Below, piece by piece: positions 12,883 through 23,197 of a stretch of 64,000 nucleotides of DNA. Position 1 is the first letter of the stretch; every line of letters begins with the position of its first letter. A program made the position numbers and the translations under genes. The notes beneath the pieces are model-generated. The model ran no database searches. It worked only from the letters and a program-made list of their open reading frames with translations, and had not been told where the DNA came from. The stretch comes from Ceratodon purpureus. Its lineage: Eukaryota > Streptophyta > Bryopsida > Pseudoditrichales > Ditrichaceae. Location: the NCBI GenBank assembly GCA_014871385.1, contig CM026432.1, positions 124,001 to 188,000 on the forward strand, in the 5' to 3' direction.

Positions 12883-15837
12883 ATTATAATATACACCATA
12901 CAACTCGATCTTAAAAAAAAAACACGGCGTGGAGATTCTAGGCGTCTCCTCGACAAACCGCACCGCGCTCGCATTCTTGGGCATTCTGCCGATCCTTGTG
13001 CTTCACAATTTGCTTGTAGAGCTTTGAGCTTGCTTGCGAGGTTCATAATCGTGGAGTATTAGAATCAAGCCTATAGCTCATTGTATTGGTTTAACTTCGC
13101 TTCTCTAAACAGTTCGTGTTGTAGGATTGAAGATTTGCAGTAGTGCAGAATTAGGGATTTTGATGTGGAGGTAGCGCAAAGCATAATGATGCACGGTTTC
13201 AGAGATTCAGAACCGGTTGGTGCAATTTCTCGTAAGTTCTCGAATTAATACTTGAAGAGTGTGATTTGTTTTTGTAGAGGTGACTATTCAAGGAGTAGAT
13301 CAAGCATTGACGTGATTCGCAAATTTGTAATTGTTTGGCAGCTATTTCAGGCTGCATTGTGCTTGACAAACATTGCTTATAGGATCCTGATCAAACACGT
13401 GCTATGGAGCCATCTTTGCCGCTTTTTATTCTTCAGAGGTCAGGTTCACCTCCTCGGTAAATTTAGAAATAGTAAGGTTCAGTAACTACAGCAAAAGCAA
13501 CTTGTCTTTTTTGCGTTTGTAACAAGGCTGGATGAAATTTTTTGGTATGAAACAACTTGAATCTGTATAATGCTATATAGTTTTAGGTAGCTCTTACAAG
13601 TGAAGTATTTTGGAACCTTTTTTTTTTTTTTTTTTTTTTTTTTGAGTCAAATGGTGAAAATCCATTGCAAAGAAAAGAAAATACACCGTTGCAAAACCAA
13701 GGTGAGCAGATTCACCTGGCGAGAGAATTTTTGAGATTTTGGAACCTTAGCTTTCCTATTTTGGACATTTGAATTTGATTACAACATATCCAGCTAATGA
13801 GTTTGAGCTAAATATGTAGATGCATATCACTGAAGTTTCCTTGTGTTTCGTGTGTATTTGCCTAGTTCAGAAAAATGATGCAGACAAGAAGATGTAGATC
13901 AGATTATCCTACTGGTATGTCTGCGGAGGTTAAGTCCTAATACTTAGTAGCGAGTCTATATATGTACTTCCTGTATATGGTTCATGACTTGTCTTATGTT
14001 CATGTAGAGGCCGTGTTGAAATTTCAAAAGACAATTACGTCGAAAGCTCAATATCAAATGGTTTGCTCAAGGAATGATTCAAGAGTGACGATGTTTTATG
14101 GCGAACGCTAGGTTGTGGTTGGACAATCATGGCATGGATCATTCCTTGAGAAGCATGATCCTAAAAAACCTAGCGTAGGCCCTCATAAGTATCTTGGTGT
14201 ATTGGAACCTATTAGGGTTTACGGTGCCCACTGGTGTCGTTACTAAACCTTGATGTGGTGATGAAGTTCAGAAAAGAAATCAACTGTTGTGCTTTTTGTG
14301 CAAATTGTGTAGGTAAGTTTTGGAAGCGTCAATTTGAGAATGAATAGCTTCTACAATGGAAAACATGCCTTAGCACTTTACTCCAATTAGAGAGCACAAA
14401 TCACAATATCAAGAAAATGTGGGCTTCTAGTCATACAAAGCCTTGTCAAGAACATGTTAACCAACCAAAAATAGGAAAATTAAATATCCATACCTCTCTT
14501 TCCTTTCAAGCTAAATTGCTGCAATAGTAGCCATAGCTGCAAACTCTCAATCCTACTTCTTCACGAATCTGCATTGTTCACGAGTTCCAACACCTACAAT
14601 TCCCTATCAAAGTGTACAATTGTTATACAATCTAACCTACGATCATTTCATGTCCGATAAAAATTGCAAATCCAAGCACAGTCTGAGAAGCTAACAAGAG
14701 AAGCCTATCCAGAGAAGCAACCACTCTAATGAATTCATCAAAGGTACTTCAGAAACCACAATGCGACATACCTAGTGCAACACCCTCCTTCTTGTCTGTT
14801 GCCATCTTCGACTCCAGATCTGCATAATTGATGCAGTGGTGAAGCAAACTATTAAGCGGAGGTAACGCGCGCTAGATCATCTGCATAACAAAACTAGATC
14901 ATCAGGGTTTTGATGCTCCGGCAGCTCATTAATGCATCTCCTAGTATGCCCCGTAGCCCATCTGGCGATGAACAAAAACTAATGCAGGTTGCTTGAACAA
15001 CGAGCTCTGAAGTGCAATCCAAGTGGCTGTGGAGAACAATCAATCAGGGTTTCATGTGGTGAAGATGACTTACAATGGGCGTTAGGCAGCTAGTCTAACT
15101 TATCTTGGACTTGAATTATAGACACCATTAATTTCCCTCCTAGTGGACAATGCTTTTATTATTATCTAGTGAGTCCCCAATCAAATAAGTTGGGTATTTG
15201 GTGCAACTTAGATGCAGGGTCCCAATTATCAACATTAGTTCTGAGGTAATGTGCACTTCCGATCAACTGGATGTGGTGCACGAAAGGAAGGAATTAGGAA
15301 TTGCACAATCATGTATTAGGGAACAATTAGAGTTTGAATATGGGAACCTATTGAGAACACATTGGGAACGCGATGATGTGGCTTTACCAAAGGCCTGTGA
15401 ACGTAAACTGATAATCATAACACCCTTCCATAAAAATCTATGTTTAGACTAAATGTTTTTTATATCACAATTCAAACATATATTGATTCTTCTATTTACA
15501 ATACAAGGAGTTTTATTTTTTTTAAATAACAAATCTCAAAATTTTACATGGAAGATAAATGATTTTTTATTTCATCACGTTTGAGCACAATAAAGAAACT
15601 TTGACTTCTCTTAGAATGAAATTTTTATTCCATTGAAACAATTTTTAGAATAATCTTAAAAAAATATCATGTCATGCATTTATAACAAGGTTCCGTTAAA
15701 AGTGTGTACAGTCATGGCTACAAAACAATCTGGGCCATGGAATAGAGTTCCACCTCACCTACCGTCTCAAAGACCTTAGCAATGGATAAGCCGAGAGACC
15801 CTGACACTATCATCGTGATGGGCGGCAGAATGATTGA
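12883..15837. other. no gene recognised; poly-T tract
   Basis: Contains a run of about 24 T at 13619-13643. Frames at 13252-13485 and 15198-15452 show no recognisable domain and no codon pattern that convinces me. No structured RNA was recognised. Confidence 0.4.
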
Positions 15838-16330
15838 TTAGATCTTTATTGCTATGTTCTTCAACTTCTCACTAAGATGGATTAGGATCTGCAAGGATGT
15901 TTCATTGCTAGGCCAATCCTCCATCTTCAGATATTGCACGTAAAAAATTGCCTTGGCTCTTGTCTCTCCAGGCAATTCTACCATTCTGCGGATAGGTTCT
16001 AGTATGACGGATTGCTCCACATAATAACGACAAATTTCCTCAAGCTTTTCCGCCAATTCTCATGTCATTTCTACTTCATGTATCGTTAATTGCGCATTAT
16101 TTGTCAGTAACACTTCTACCTCCGAGCGGTCTGCCTTCTTTGCAAGCTCTCAAAGAATGTCCTATGGAGCTCATTTGTCCAGCATCCAGCTTACCCCGCG
16201 CGTGATGTACTTAATCTTGAGGTAGTAGCTGTGGAGATTGCCAAGGCTCTTCCTTGTTCCGCTTAAACGGAGCTCCCAATGATGTTTGATGGTGGATAGA
16301 ACCATATCAAGCTAATTGGGCTCTCAAGTC
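15838..16330 (-). pseudogene. broken gene of unknown family
   Basis: The minus-strand frame 16056-15838 encodes 72 residues with a natural-looking amphipathic composition (MAEKLEEICRYYVEQSVILE...). Upstream, similar-looking coding sequence continues in shifted frames (EVEVLLTNNAQLTIHEVEMT, then LHSYYLKIKYITRGVSWML) separated by stops and frameshifts. Together this looks like about 150 codons of a decayed helical protein. I do not recognise the family. Confidence 0.35.
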
Positions 16331-18180
16331 AGAGATGTACCCTACTCAACTTGATAAGTGGTCCTTCTTCAACTGTGGAGTCCTGTAGACAAAGAAAAAT
16401 TTCGGAACCGCCAGACTACTAAGCAATCTCTCCCTCTAGGCTTCTATTTTAAAACGCTCTAAATCAACTTTGTCTTCATCCTCTGAGACAAGTACAAATA
16501 AAACAAATTATAGTCGCGTTTTGTTGCCTCATCTTCTTCTTCCGTCAAACAATGGTGCACTTGATAAAGGTGAAGGATATAGAGAGATAGATGAAGGATG
16601 TAGGATGATGCAATTAGGTGGATCAAATCCTTCTTTAGAATTGTTCCTCTTCCAGAACTTCCTCAAGAAACACACTTTGTACTACTTAGGAAAATCCATC
16701 TCACCTTCATCATTGAACCCGTATATCTTCCTCTAGTGTTCTTCCGTCCACCCACTTGGTTGCCTCCTGATCACATTTTCCCACTAGTTTTCTTGTTCAA
16801 ACAAGGTTCCCTTTATTATAGGTTACGCTTAGAGATCCGAAGGTTTGGAAAGGAACCCCTTGCATCCCATCGTAATCAAATCCTCTATTGACTTCTACAA
16901 CTTGGATTCTTCCCTTTAGACAACTTTAACTACATTTGTTAACAAGATAAGGAATTTTCAGGTGTACCCACCTCTCCTTTAATTTCTCTCATGGTCTCCT
17001 TCATCATGATCTTAACTTTTCAATTCCTCCAGGATTCAAGAACTCATCTGGATTCCAATAATTCCATTGCCGGTAGAGTCAACAAATGGAGACAACCTCG
17101 CTACTCTTTCTCTGCTCAGACACAATTGAGCAAAATGGTAAGCGGAAGCTTTGACCCTTCAAATATCCCCCTCGTCCTGGTTTTTAATTATTGGCAATTG
17201 TCGTTTTTGTGCTGGTATGAGCATTACAAAAACAATTGTAGGTCCCCCATTGTTATAGGAGTGCAACGGTTGTCCAAATGGTCTTTATCTGAATTGGTTA
17301 TGCCATTGAAGTCAAAAAATTGTCCGAGTCCAAAACTAGAGTGATTTATGGATTTTAATCATTTTCTTATTTTTGCCATGTTCCTAGGAAATTCAATATG
17401 ATAATCTATCTATATTGTCCCTAATAAAGATGACAAAGATTGAAAAATTCTATCCTACTAGCTCCAGAAAGAAGCTAATTTGGATTTGTTGTCTTCTTTG
17501 TGTTTCCACAGTCATGAACACATTCAACAATTTTTTTGTCTTCACCTCCTCCAACCCTACCCACCACTTTCGTACTTTAGATAGGCTTGTAATTTTTATA
17601 CTAACCTAATCATCCAAACTTTCAATAATATTGGAAGTTTAAGAAAAAAGAAAATAACACCAGTTATTGTATTTGGTATAACAAAAATCTTGCAAGAACG
17701 CACATCTTATGTGGAAGTTGGAGCTACAATTTTTTGAATAGATGTTCCTATTTTTCATGTCTTTGAACAGAAAATTTTCCCTCTCTCATGAATGGTAAGT
17801 AATATTTAGAATAACACATTTGTCATCCCATGTAAGAAAGTACTCATAATTTTAAAAAACTACAAAAAGCCTTAGAGCTTCTGGTATTTTTGCAAACATT
17901 TTTATCCGGTGGTGGTGGTATTGTAAATTTTCCTCATAACCCTACAAAATGCTCATATAAATTTGATACAAATCATGAGTCAACCAATTGAAACCATATT
18001 AAAAACCGACTACAAAAGAAAATAGAACACATGCCTTGGCTGTAGAAGGAACCATATATGGTAGTAAAAAGTGAAAAGCGAAAGGGGTGTAGATGCCTCA
18101 GGCCCGAAGGAAGCATGGGGTAGAAACAAGGAAGGAGTGAAGGTGAGAGTGGAATTGTTGGTGTGGAGGGTACCCAGGAG
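16331..18180. other. no gene recognised
   Basis: Frames at 16470-16736, 16991-17344 and 17415-17609 have no known motif. Base composition becomes less AT-rich towards 18 kb, approaching the gene island. Confidence 0.4.
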
Positions 18181-18209
18181 CAACGAGTTCCACCTTGCGG
18201 TCCGTGCTC

Positions 18210-18780
18210 TGCTGGTGTGGTGTGGTGTGGTGTGGTGTGGTGTGGTGTGCACCCCAGTCGAGTCCCCACCATGCCCATTGCCCACCATCTTCCTTTCTGT
18301 CTCGCCCTCGAGGCTCGCCGTCTCCCTCCCTCCCCTCCTCCCCCTCCCCTCCCTCCGCACACGCTCCCTCCGTCACCACAATACCATCATCGTCGTCATC
18401 GTCATCGTCGTTGTCGCGGGGGGCAATACCCTCTAATCCGTGCCCACTCACTCACTCACTCACTCACTCACTCAGTCCGTCCGTCCGTCCGTAGCCCTGC
18501 TCTCTCTCTCTCCCTCCCTCCCTCCCTCGGGGGACCTCTGCCCCTTCCGCCAGATTCCCTCATTCGCAGCCCTGCCTGCCTGCCTGCCTGTCCGCTCGGT
18601 CGTGCTTTGTGCCGGCCCTCCAGGTGCACCCCAACCCGACTCTCGCCATTACCAGGGTTCGCTGGGTGCGCTCTTGCCGCTTAGATTTTGGCGATTGGTG
18701 ATCGTAAGCTCCCCCCCCCCCCCCTCCCTGCGGGCGTCTTAGTTTTGGTCCCCTTCGGTGGGCCAGCCAGCCAGCCAGCA
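18210..18780. repeat. cluster of microsatellites upstream of the RMD5-like gene
   Basis: In order: (TGTGG)n at about 18217-18248, CATCGTCGTCATCG repeats at 18387-18415, (ACTC)n at about 18447-18475, (GTCC)n at about 18476-18492, CT/CCCT runs at 18500-18530, (CCTG)n near 18570-18592, a C-run at 18710-18724 and (CCAG)n near 18763-18779. Long frames on both strands here are products of the repeats. The block sits about 0.5-1 kb before the start codon at 19296 and probably covers the promoter and 5' UTR. Confidence 0.8.
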
Positions 18781-19295
18781 GACGCGAGGTGTCATTTGTG
18801 CTGAATGAGAGGATTGGCTGTCGAGAGAAGAATCATTGTGACGCCTCCCTCCCGGCATGTTGTGAAGTTGCCTGGACAGGGCCGTTTGGGGCATCGCCGC
18901 GCGGGCATCGAAAACTAGGTTGCGAGGTGGTGGCTACGCTGTTCTGGAGCAGCGCCCTCCCCAGTTTCTTTGCTCTTTGTTTGAGCGAGAAGCGAGAACC
19001 ATCGGTTGGGAAGGCCGGTGCAATTGTGGAGCTTCATGGAGTTTGAAGATTTAGTTGTATTGATAAGTCATTGCTAGGTCTTCGGAGGGGAGCAGAATCT
19101 TCGGGGGACGTTCGGGTGCAAGTGTGTGCACTGGAAGCAGTCATGTGGGAGGGTTGGATCAAGTGGGAGTAGATGTTCTGTTTGATGTTGTAGGGGTTTT
19201 TCCAATTAATTCACTCTTTTGGTGACCAAGGATTCTCCTTCGGGGCATCTGCTTTCTAGTCCAAGTCGACGTATTACGGTTCAACACGAGGGAAG

Positions 19296-21271
19296 ATGGA
19301 CGTGACCTCCATTCAAGAGGCATTTGATCGTGTATCTAAGAAGCAAAAGTTATGTTACACGAAGACACAGGATGTGATTGACCGAACACTTCACGAGGTC
19401 CAAGCAGCTGCTGTGACTTTGAATGAAATTGTAGATTGCATACCTGAAGTTCGGAAGGGAGTGCTCACAGACCTACAACTGAAATTGACCGAAATTGGTC
19501 CGTCAAGTCAGGTAAGAAAATGGTGGTACTTATCTCTAAACTCGTTGAGTGTCAATGTTCTCCCGCCTATCTTCATCTTTAGCTAGGATGTCAATCATCT
19601 TCTGAAATTTGGTATTACCTTATTCGCTTTTGCGACGACCTGTAGTACACTCCTGTTATGTGATTATTCTAGAAGTGAAATGGGTGCGGATATCTACACA
19701 ACTTTCGTTTGGCAGCCGAAGGTTCGTGTTTGACTTGACTGCAGTCCATAGGTGCTTTGAGTACAGGGTCCTGATTTGGGAATCTACAGGTTGGAGCTAC
19801 ACAGAAGGAGCTCAATACAACTGTAAGCAAGTACGGTAAACTGCTGGACAAGGCTTTCAACCCTGACATTGCCAAAGCTCACAGAGAGGTTGAATTTGAT
19901 AGTCATTTGATCAATCAGATCATTGGGCAGCATTTCTACCGGCTGGGGCTGTTTGAATTGGGCGATTGCTTCGTGAATGAGTCCCAAGAACCTAATGCAG
20001 CAGCGTTGAAGGCTCCCTTGTACGAAATGTATCAAAATTTGGAGCATCTTCGTGCGAAGAATCTTGAGCCAGCATTAAATTGGACAAGGAAGAATCGACA
20101 GACCCTGAAAGCCAAGGTACGCAGTAAGATCATTACGCGTCTATCTGGTCATAGATATTGACCTGTCCGTGCGTTGCAAGAGACGGATCAGTCCATTTGT
20201 GCATAGAATTGCACAGGATGACAGAAAGTTGTAAGGCTCGTTCAGGCTATTTTATGGCGGCTCTCCCTTCTTCTATATAGATTGCTGCTAACCAGAGATC
20301 TGTTGACCAGGGGTATCTTTCAGTCTGCTAATTTGTACGCTTGATTGTGCAGGGATCTTCTTTGGAGTTTCAATTGCACCAACTACAGTTTGTTCATATT
20401 CTAAGAATCAAAGGGCGTAGTGAAGCCCTCGAGTATGCGAAAGTGTCCTTCTCCGCTTTTGCTGCTCAGCACATGTCTGACATACAGAGGCTGATGGCTT
20501 GTCTCCTCTGGGCTAACCGATTGGAATCCTCGCCGTACAAAGACCTTCTGTCTCCATCGCATTGGGATGTAGTTGCCTTGCAATTCTCAAGGGAGTGCCG
20601 TAATTTGTTGGGTCAGGCGTATGAAAGTCCTCTCTACGTTACGCTTTCCGCAGGCTCCCAAGCACTATCGTCTTTGTTGAAGCTTGCAACGGTCATGTCT
20701 TCGAAGAAACAGGTTAGGCCACTGACGTTTATTTCTGTATTCAAGTACTATTCTTGTTTTTATCTGCTTTTCTGGGGTGCAATTGGAGATATAGTGAGCG
20801 GTTGTAGTTAAGACTGCAGTCTATGGGATCACTTGGATAAGAACGATGAAGTATATCGTCTTGTGGTGAAATACCACAAGTTTCGCATCTGTTCAACATG
20901 TATCCTTAATATTTGTGAAATGGAATCACATTTGCATTGTTCAAGTCCTGAGGTAGCTGTCCAGGCTACATCGGTGGTCTGTATGGAAACTGATGAAGTA
21001 GGTTGTTGAGTCTATGCAGGAGTGGGCAGCCCTGAAACAGATGCCAATTGAAATTGAGCTTGATAAAGCATATCAATTCCACTCCGTATTTGCCTGCCCT
21101 GTATCACGGGAGCAGAGTACAGTTGACAACCCTCCAATGCTCATGCGATGCGGCCATGTCCTGTGCAAGCAATCCATCCAAAAGCTTACAAAAAGCAATT
21201 CAAGGACATTCAAATGTCCATATTGTCCTCTGGAGACCACTGCTACTCAATGTCGACAAATCTATTTCTGA
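19296..21271 (+). CDS. RMD5: RMD5/GID2-like RING subunit of the GID/CTLH ubiquitin ligase
   Basis: Four exons join in phase 0: 19296-19511, 19790-20116, 20353-20712 and 21020-21271 (TGA), giving 384 residues, close to the usual plant length. The N-terminal third is helical. A LisH motif (HLINQIIGQHFYRLGLFELG) is at about residues 111-130. A CTLH segment follows at about 150-210 and a CRA-like helical region runs into exon 3. The last 55 residues are the degenerate GID-type RING (CPV... CGHVLCK ... FKCPYCP). From family knowledge, RMD5 pairs with MAEA/GID9 to form the catalytic RING pair of this E3 complex. The ATG is the first in the frame and starts MDVTSIQEAF, matching the family. Nothing looks broken. 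Confidence 0.9.
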
Positions 21272-21585
21272 ATAGCATTGGTGATTTAATTCTAGGTGTT
21301 TTGTTGAGCAGGTCTAGATGTGGAAACAGTCAGTTTGAAAGGTTGAGTGCATGAGAGCAAGTAGTTAAATTGTTGTATAGAAGTTTACTGAGTTCAATTG
21401 TAAGCTGAGCAGTTGTATGTATATGTTGATATATATGTTGATACACAATGTGTACATTGGGCATGCAGTGCTTTAATTGATTTGATTTGATTTCACGGAG
21501 CTGATTACAGAATCAGAATTCCTCATTATTGGTTTGTGTTGACATGCTGGAAAATGGTGCATCAAAAATTTGCAGCGAGCGTCCA

Positions 21586-21678
21586 ATGGCGACCCCGAGC
21601 GTCGTCGCTGCCGCTTCATCTGCCGTCGCTCCGGCCCCAAACGCCATGCTCCATCGTTCAGCCACCGTGATCATGTAA
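21586..21678 (+). CDS. short Ala/Pro-rich ORF upstream of the H15 gene
   Basis: A 30-codon ORF (MATPSVVAAASSAVAPAPNA...) in GC-rich sequence about 240 bases before the next gene. It could be an upstream ORF in the 5' UTR, or a lost linker-histone-like N-terminus (H1 N-termini are often Ala/Pro-rich). No intron clearly joins it to the downstream ORF. Confidence 0.25.
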   Translation: MATPSVVAAASSAVAPAPNAMLHRSATVIM

Positions 21679-21828
21679 CGACGTGCCACTCCGAGTCATT
21701 CTGCGTGCGACTCCATGAGTCGGTCAGTGTGCGTGCTGTCCACCGCCAATGACGACGCAACTCTCGCACATCGCGATGCCCGGATTGCCGCTCTCTCTCG
21801 CGTGACCAGGCTTCGTCCTTGCACCAAG

Positions 21829-21873
21829 AAGAATAGAATAGAATAGATCAGGATTGAATAGATTAGAATAGGC
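21829..21873 (+). repeat. GAATA pentamer microsatellite
   Basis: Imperfect copies of GAATA (AGAATAGAATAGAATAGATC... GATTAGAATAGG), ending about 50 bases before the start codon at 21921. Confidence 0.75.
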
Positions 21874-21920
21874 TGGTTTTACTAATTCGCATTCGCAACG
21901 AATTAATTACTTCACCCACC

Positions 21921-22382
21921 ATGAAGAAGCTGGAACCATGGCAGCCGCAAGAATCTCTGCTGCAAGATACCATTCTCGTGCTGAAGCAGCGTCAGGGAGC
22001 CAGCCTTGCGCAGATTCGCAAACGCCTGGAGCTCAACAACTGCCACGGCAAGCTCGATGAAGCCAAGAACACTATGCTATCATCCACCTTGAAGAATTTG
22101 GTGCTCAAGGGCAAAGTGGAGAAGAACGGCAACGTCTACAAGCTGGCTCGCAACCCCGCCGAAGAAGAGAACGACGTACCCAGTCGCCGTCGCCGTGCGT
22201 TCCCGCACGGCCCCTGCAAAAGCCATCGACGCTATCACAAACTGCGACGCCGCCGAGGTCACCGACATCGTGGTCGGCGTCGTCATAGCCGCCGGCGTCG
22301 CCACAGCCGCCGGCGTCGTCGCCATAGCCGCAGGCGCCACCACAGACGCCGACGCCACAGAGGTCACCGCCGTCGGCGCTGA
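21921..22382 (+). CDS. H15 (linker-histone winged-helix) protein with Arg/His-rich, protamine-like tail
   Basis: Single-exon ORF of 153 residues. Residues about 8-78 resemble the H15 globular domain of linker histones (DTILVLKQRQGASLAQIRKR ... LKNLVLKGKVEKNGNVYKLA). After an acidic spacer (EEENDV) comes a 66-residue tail with about 36 Arg and 12 His and only two Lys, including hexapeptide-like RRHSRR units encoded by an 18-bp tandem repeat at about 22273-22335. Ordinary plant H1 tails are Lys/Ala/Pro-rich, so this is unusual. Inference: a chromatin-condensing, sperm-type protein (protamine-like). The other frames of the tail encode Ala/Val/Asp-rich strings, not a Lys-rich H1 tail, so a simple recent frameshift is unlikely. 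Alternative: a winged-helix DNA-binding protein whose Arg tail is an accident of GC-rich repeat expansion. Confidence 0.6.
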   Translation: MKKLEPWQPQESLLQDTILVLKQRQGASLAQIRKRLELNNCHGKLDEAKNTMLSSTLKNLVLKGKVEKNGNVYKLARNPAEEENDVPSRRRRAFPHGPCKSHRRYHKLRRRRGHRHRGRRRHSRRRRHSRRRRRHSRRRHHRRRRHRGHRRRR

Positions 22383-23197
22383 CCTGCGTCCCATTTGCCA
22401 CGGACTGGTGCCATCCGCGGTTTCATTTGCAACGCCAAATCTAAGTTATCCCACCCACCTTATGAATGGATCCTCTCCTTCACAAGAATCACCATCCAGC
22501 CAACTTTTCTTGACTGCCCTATTGGAATATGGCTGGCTCCGACGAATGGGTGGCTTGCTGCAGCATCTGGGTCAACAGATGATAGTCCTAGAATGTAGTC
22601 AGTACTGTAGTTATTGGACAGTGGAGTTGTAGATCGTATTTATTCTCTAGAAATCGACACTAAGCCTCTTAAAAGTAGTGTTTTCCACCCAATAAATATT
22701 CACTTCGTTTGTGTAATAAATAGACATCCCTTTCTTATTAGAACTACACTGCCTGCGTCTGAAGTAAATTTCTTGGATATCCGAAGTAAATTGCAGTCTC
22801 CAACCCCGGACTTGCACGAGTTTCAGTTGGCATCGAATGCTAGCGAACACTTAAATTCCCGACCCACGACAGCTCGACGATATGCCAATGACATACAGTG
22901 TCGAACCTTCGGCATGCACAGGTTTACAGTAGTACAGAATGCTGCAAAGAGTCGTGACTGGCAAAAGATCACTGTAATGCAACTGTAACCGGTAATCGAT
23001 AACAGAGCTGGAATATAAATGTACATTTAAATTCGAGACAGATCGACGGGCCGTAATGCCCGCCAATTTCACATGCTCAGAGACCCACCCCTACCTAGCT
23101 AGCTATTACTAACTGATCATTTTTGGTCACAGAATTCGGAGTCTCAGAGTGACTTAGATCAATTTAAAAGAATAAGAAGAACTAAAAATAGCTTGGA
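22383..23197. other. spacer between convergent genes
   Basis: Probably holds the 3' UTRs of the H15 gene (+) and the IQD gene (-). Short frames here show no domain. No terminator-like or RNA structure was recognised. Confidence 0.4.

Noticed and set aside
13619..13643. Poly-T run as the tail of a reverse-inserted retroelement
   Set aside because: No coding or target duplication found beside it.
18010..18742. Many long overlapping frames on both strands
   Set aside because: They are translations of microsatellites (TGTGG, ACTC, CT, CCTG) and lack domains.
22080..22401. Minus-strand Ala/Thr- and Gly/Asp-rich frames opposite the Arg tail
   Set aside because: Mirror translations of the same GC-rich tandem repeat; no start context or domain.
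22195..22632. 145-codon plus frame overlapping the H15 gene tail
   Set aside because: An Ala/Val/Asp-rich by-product of the repeated CGC/CAC codons in another frame.
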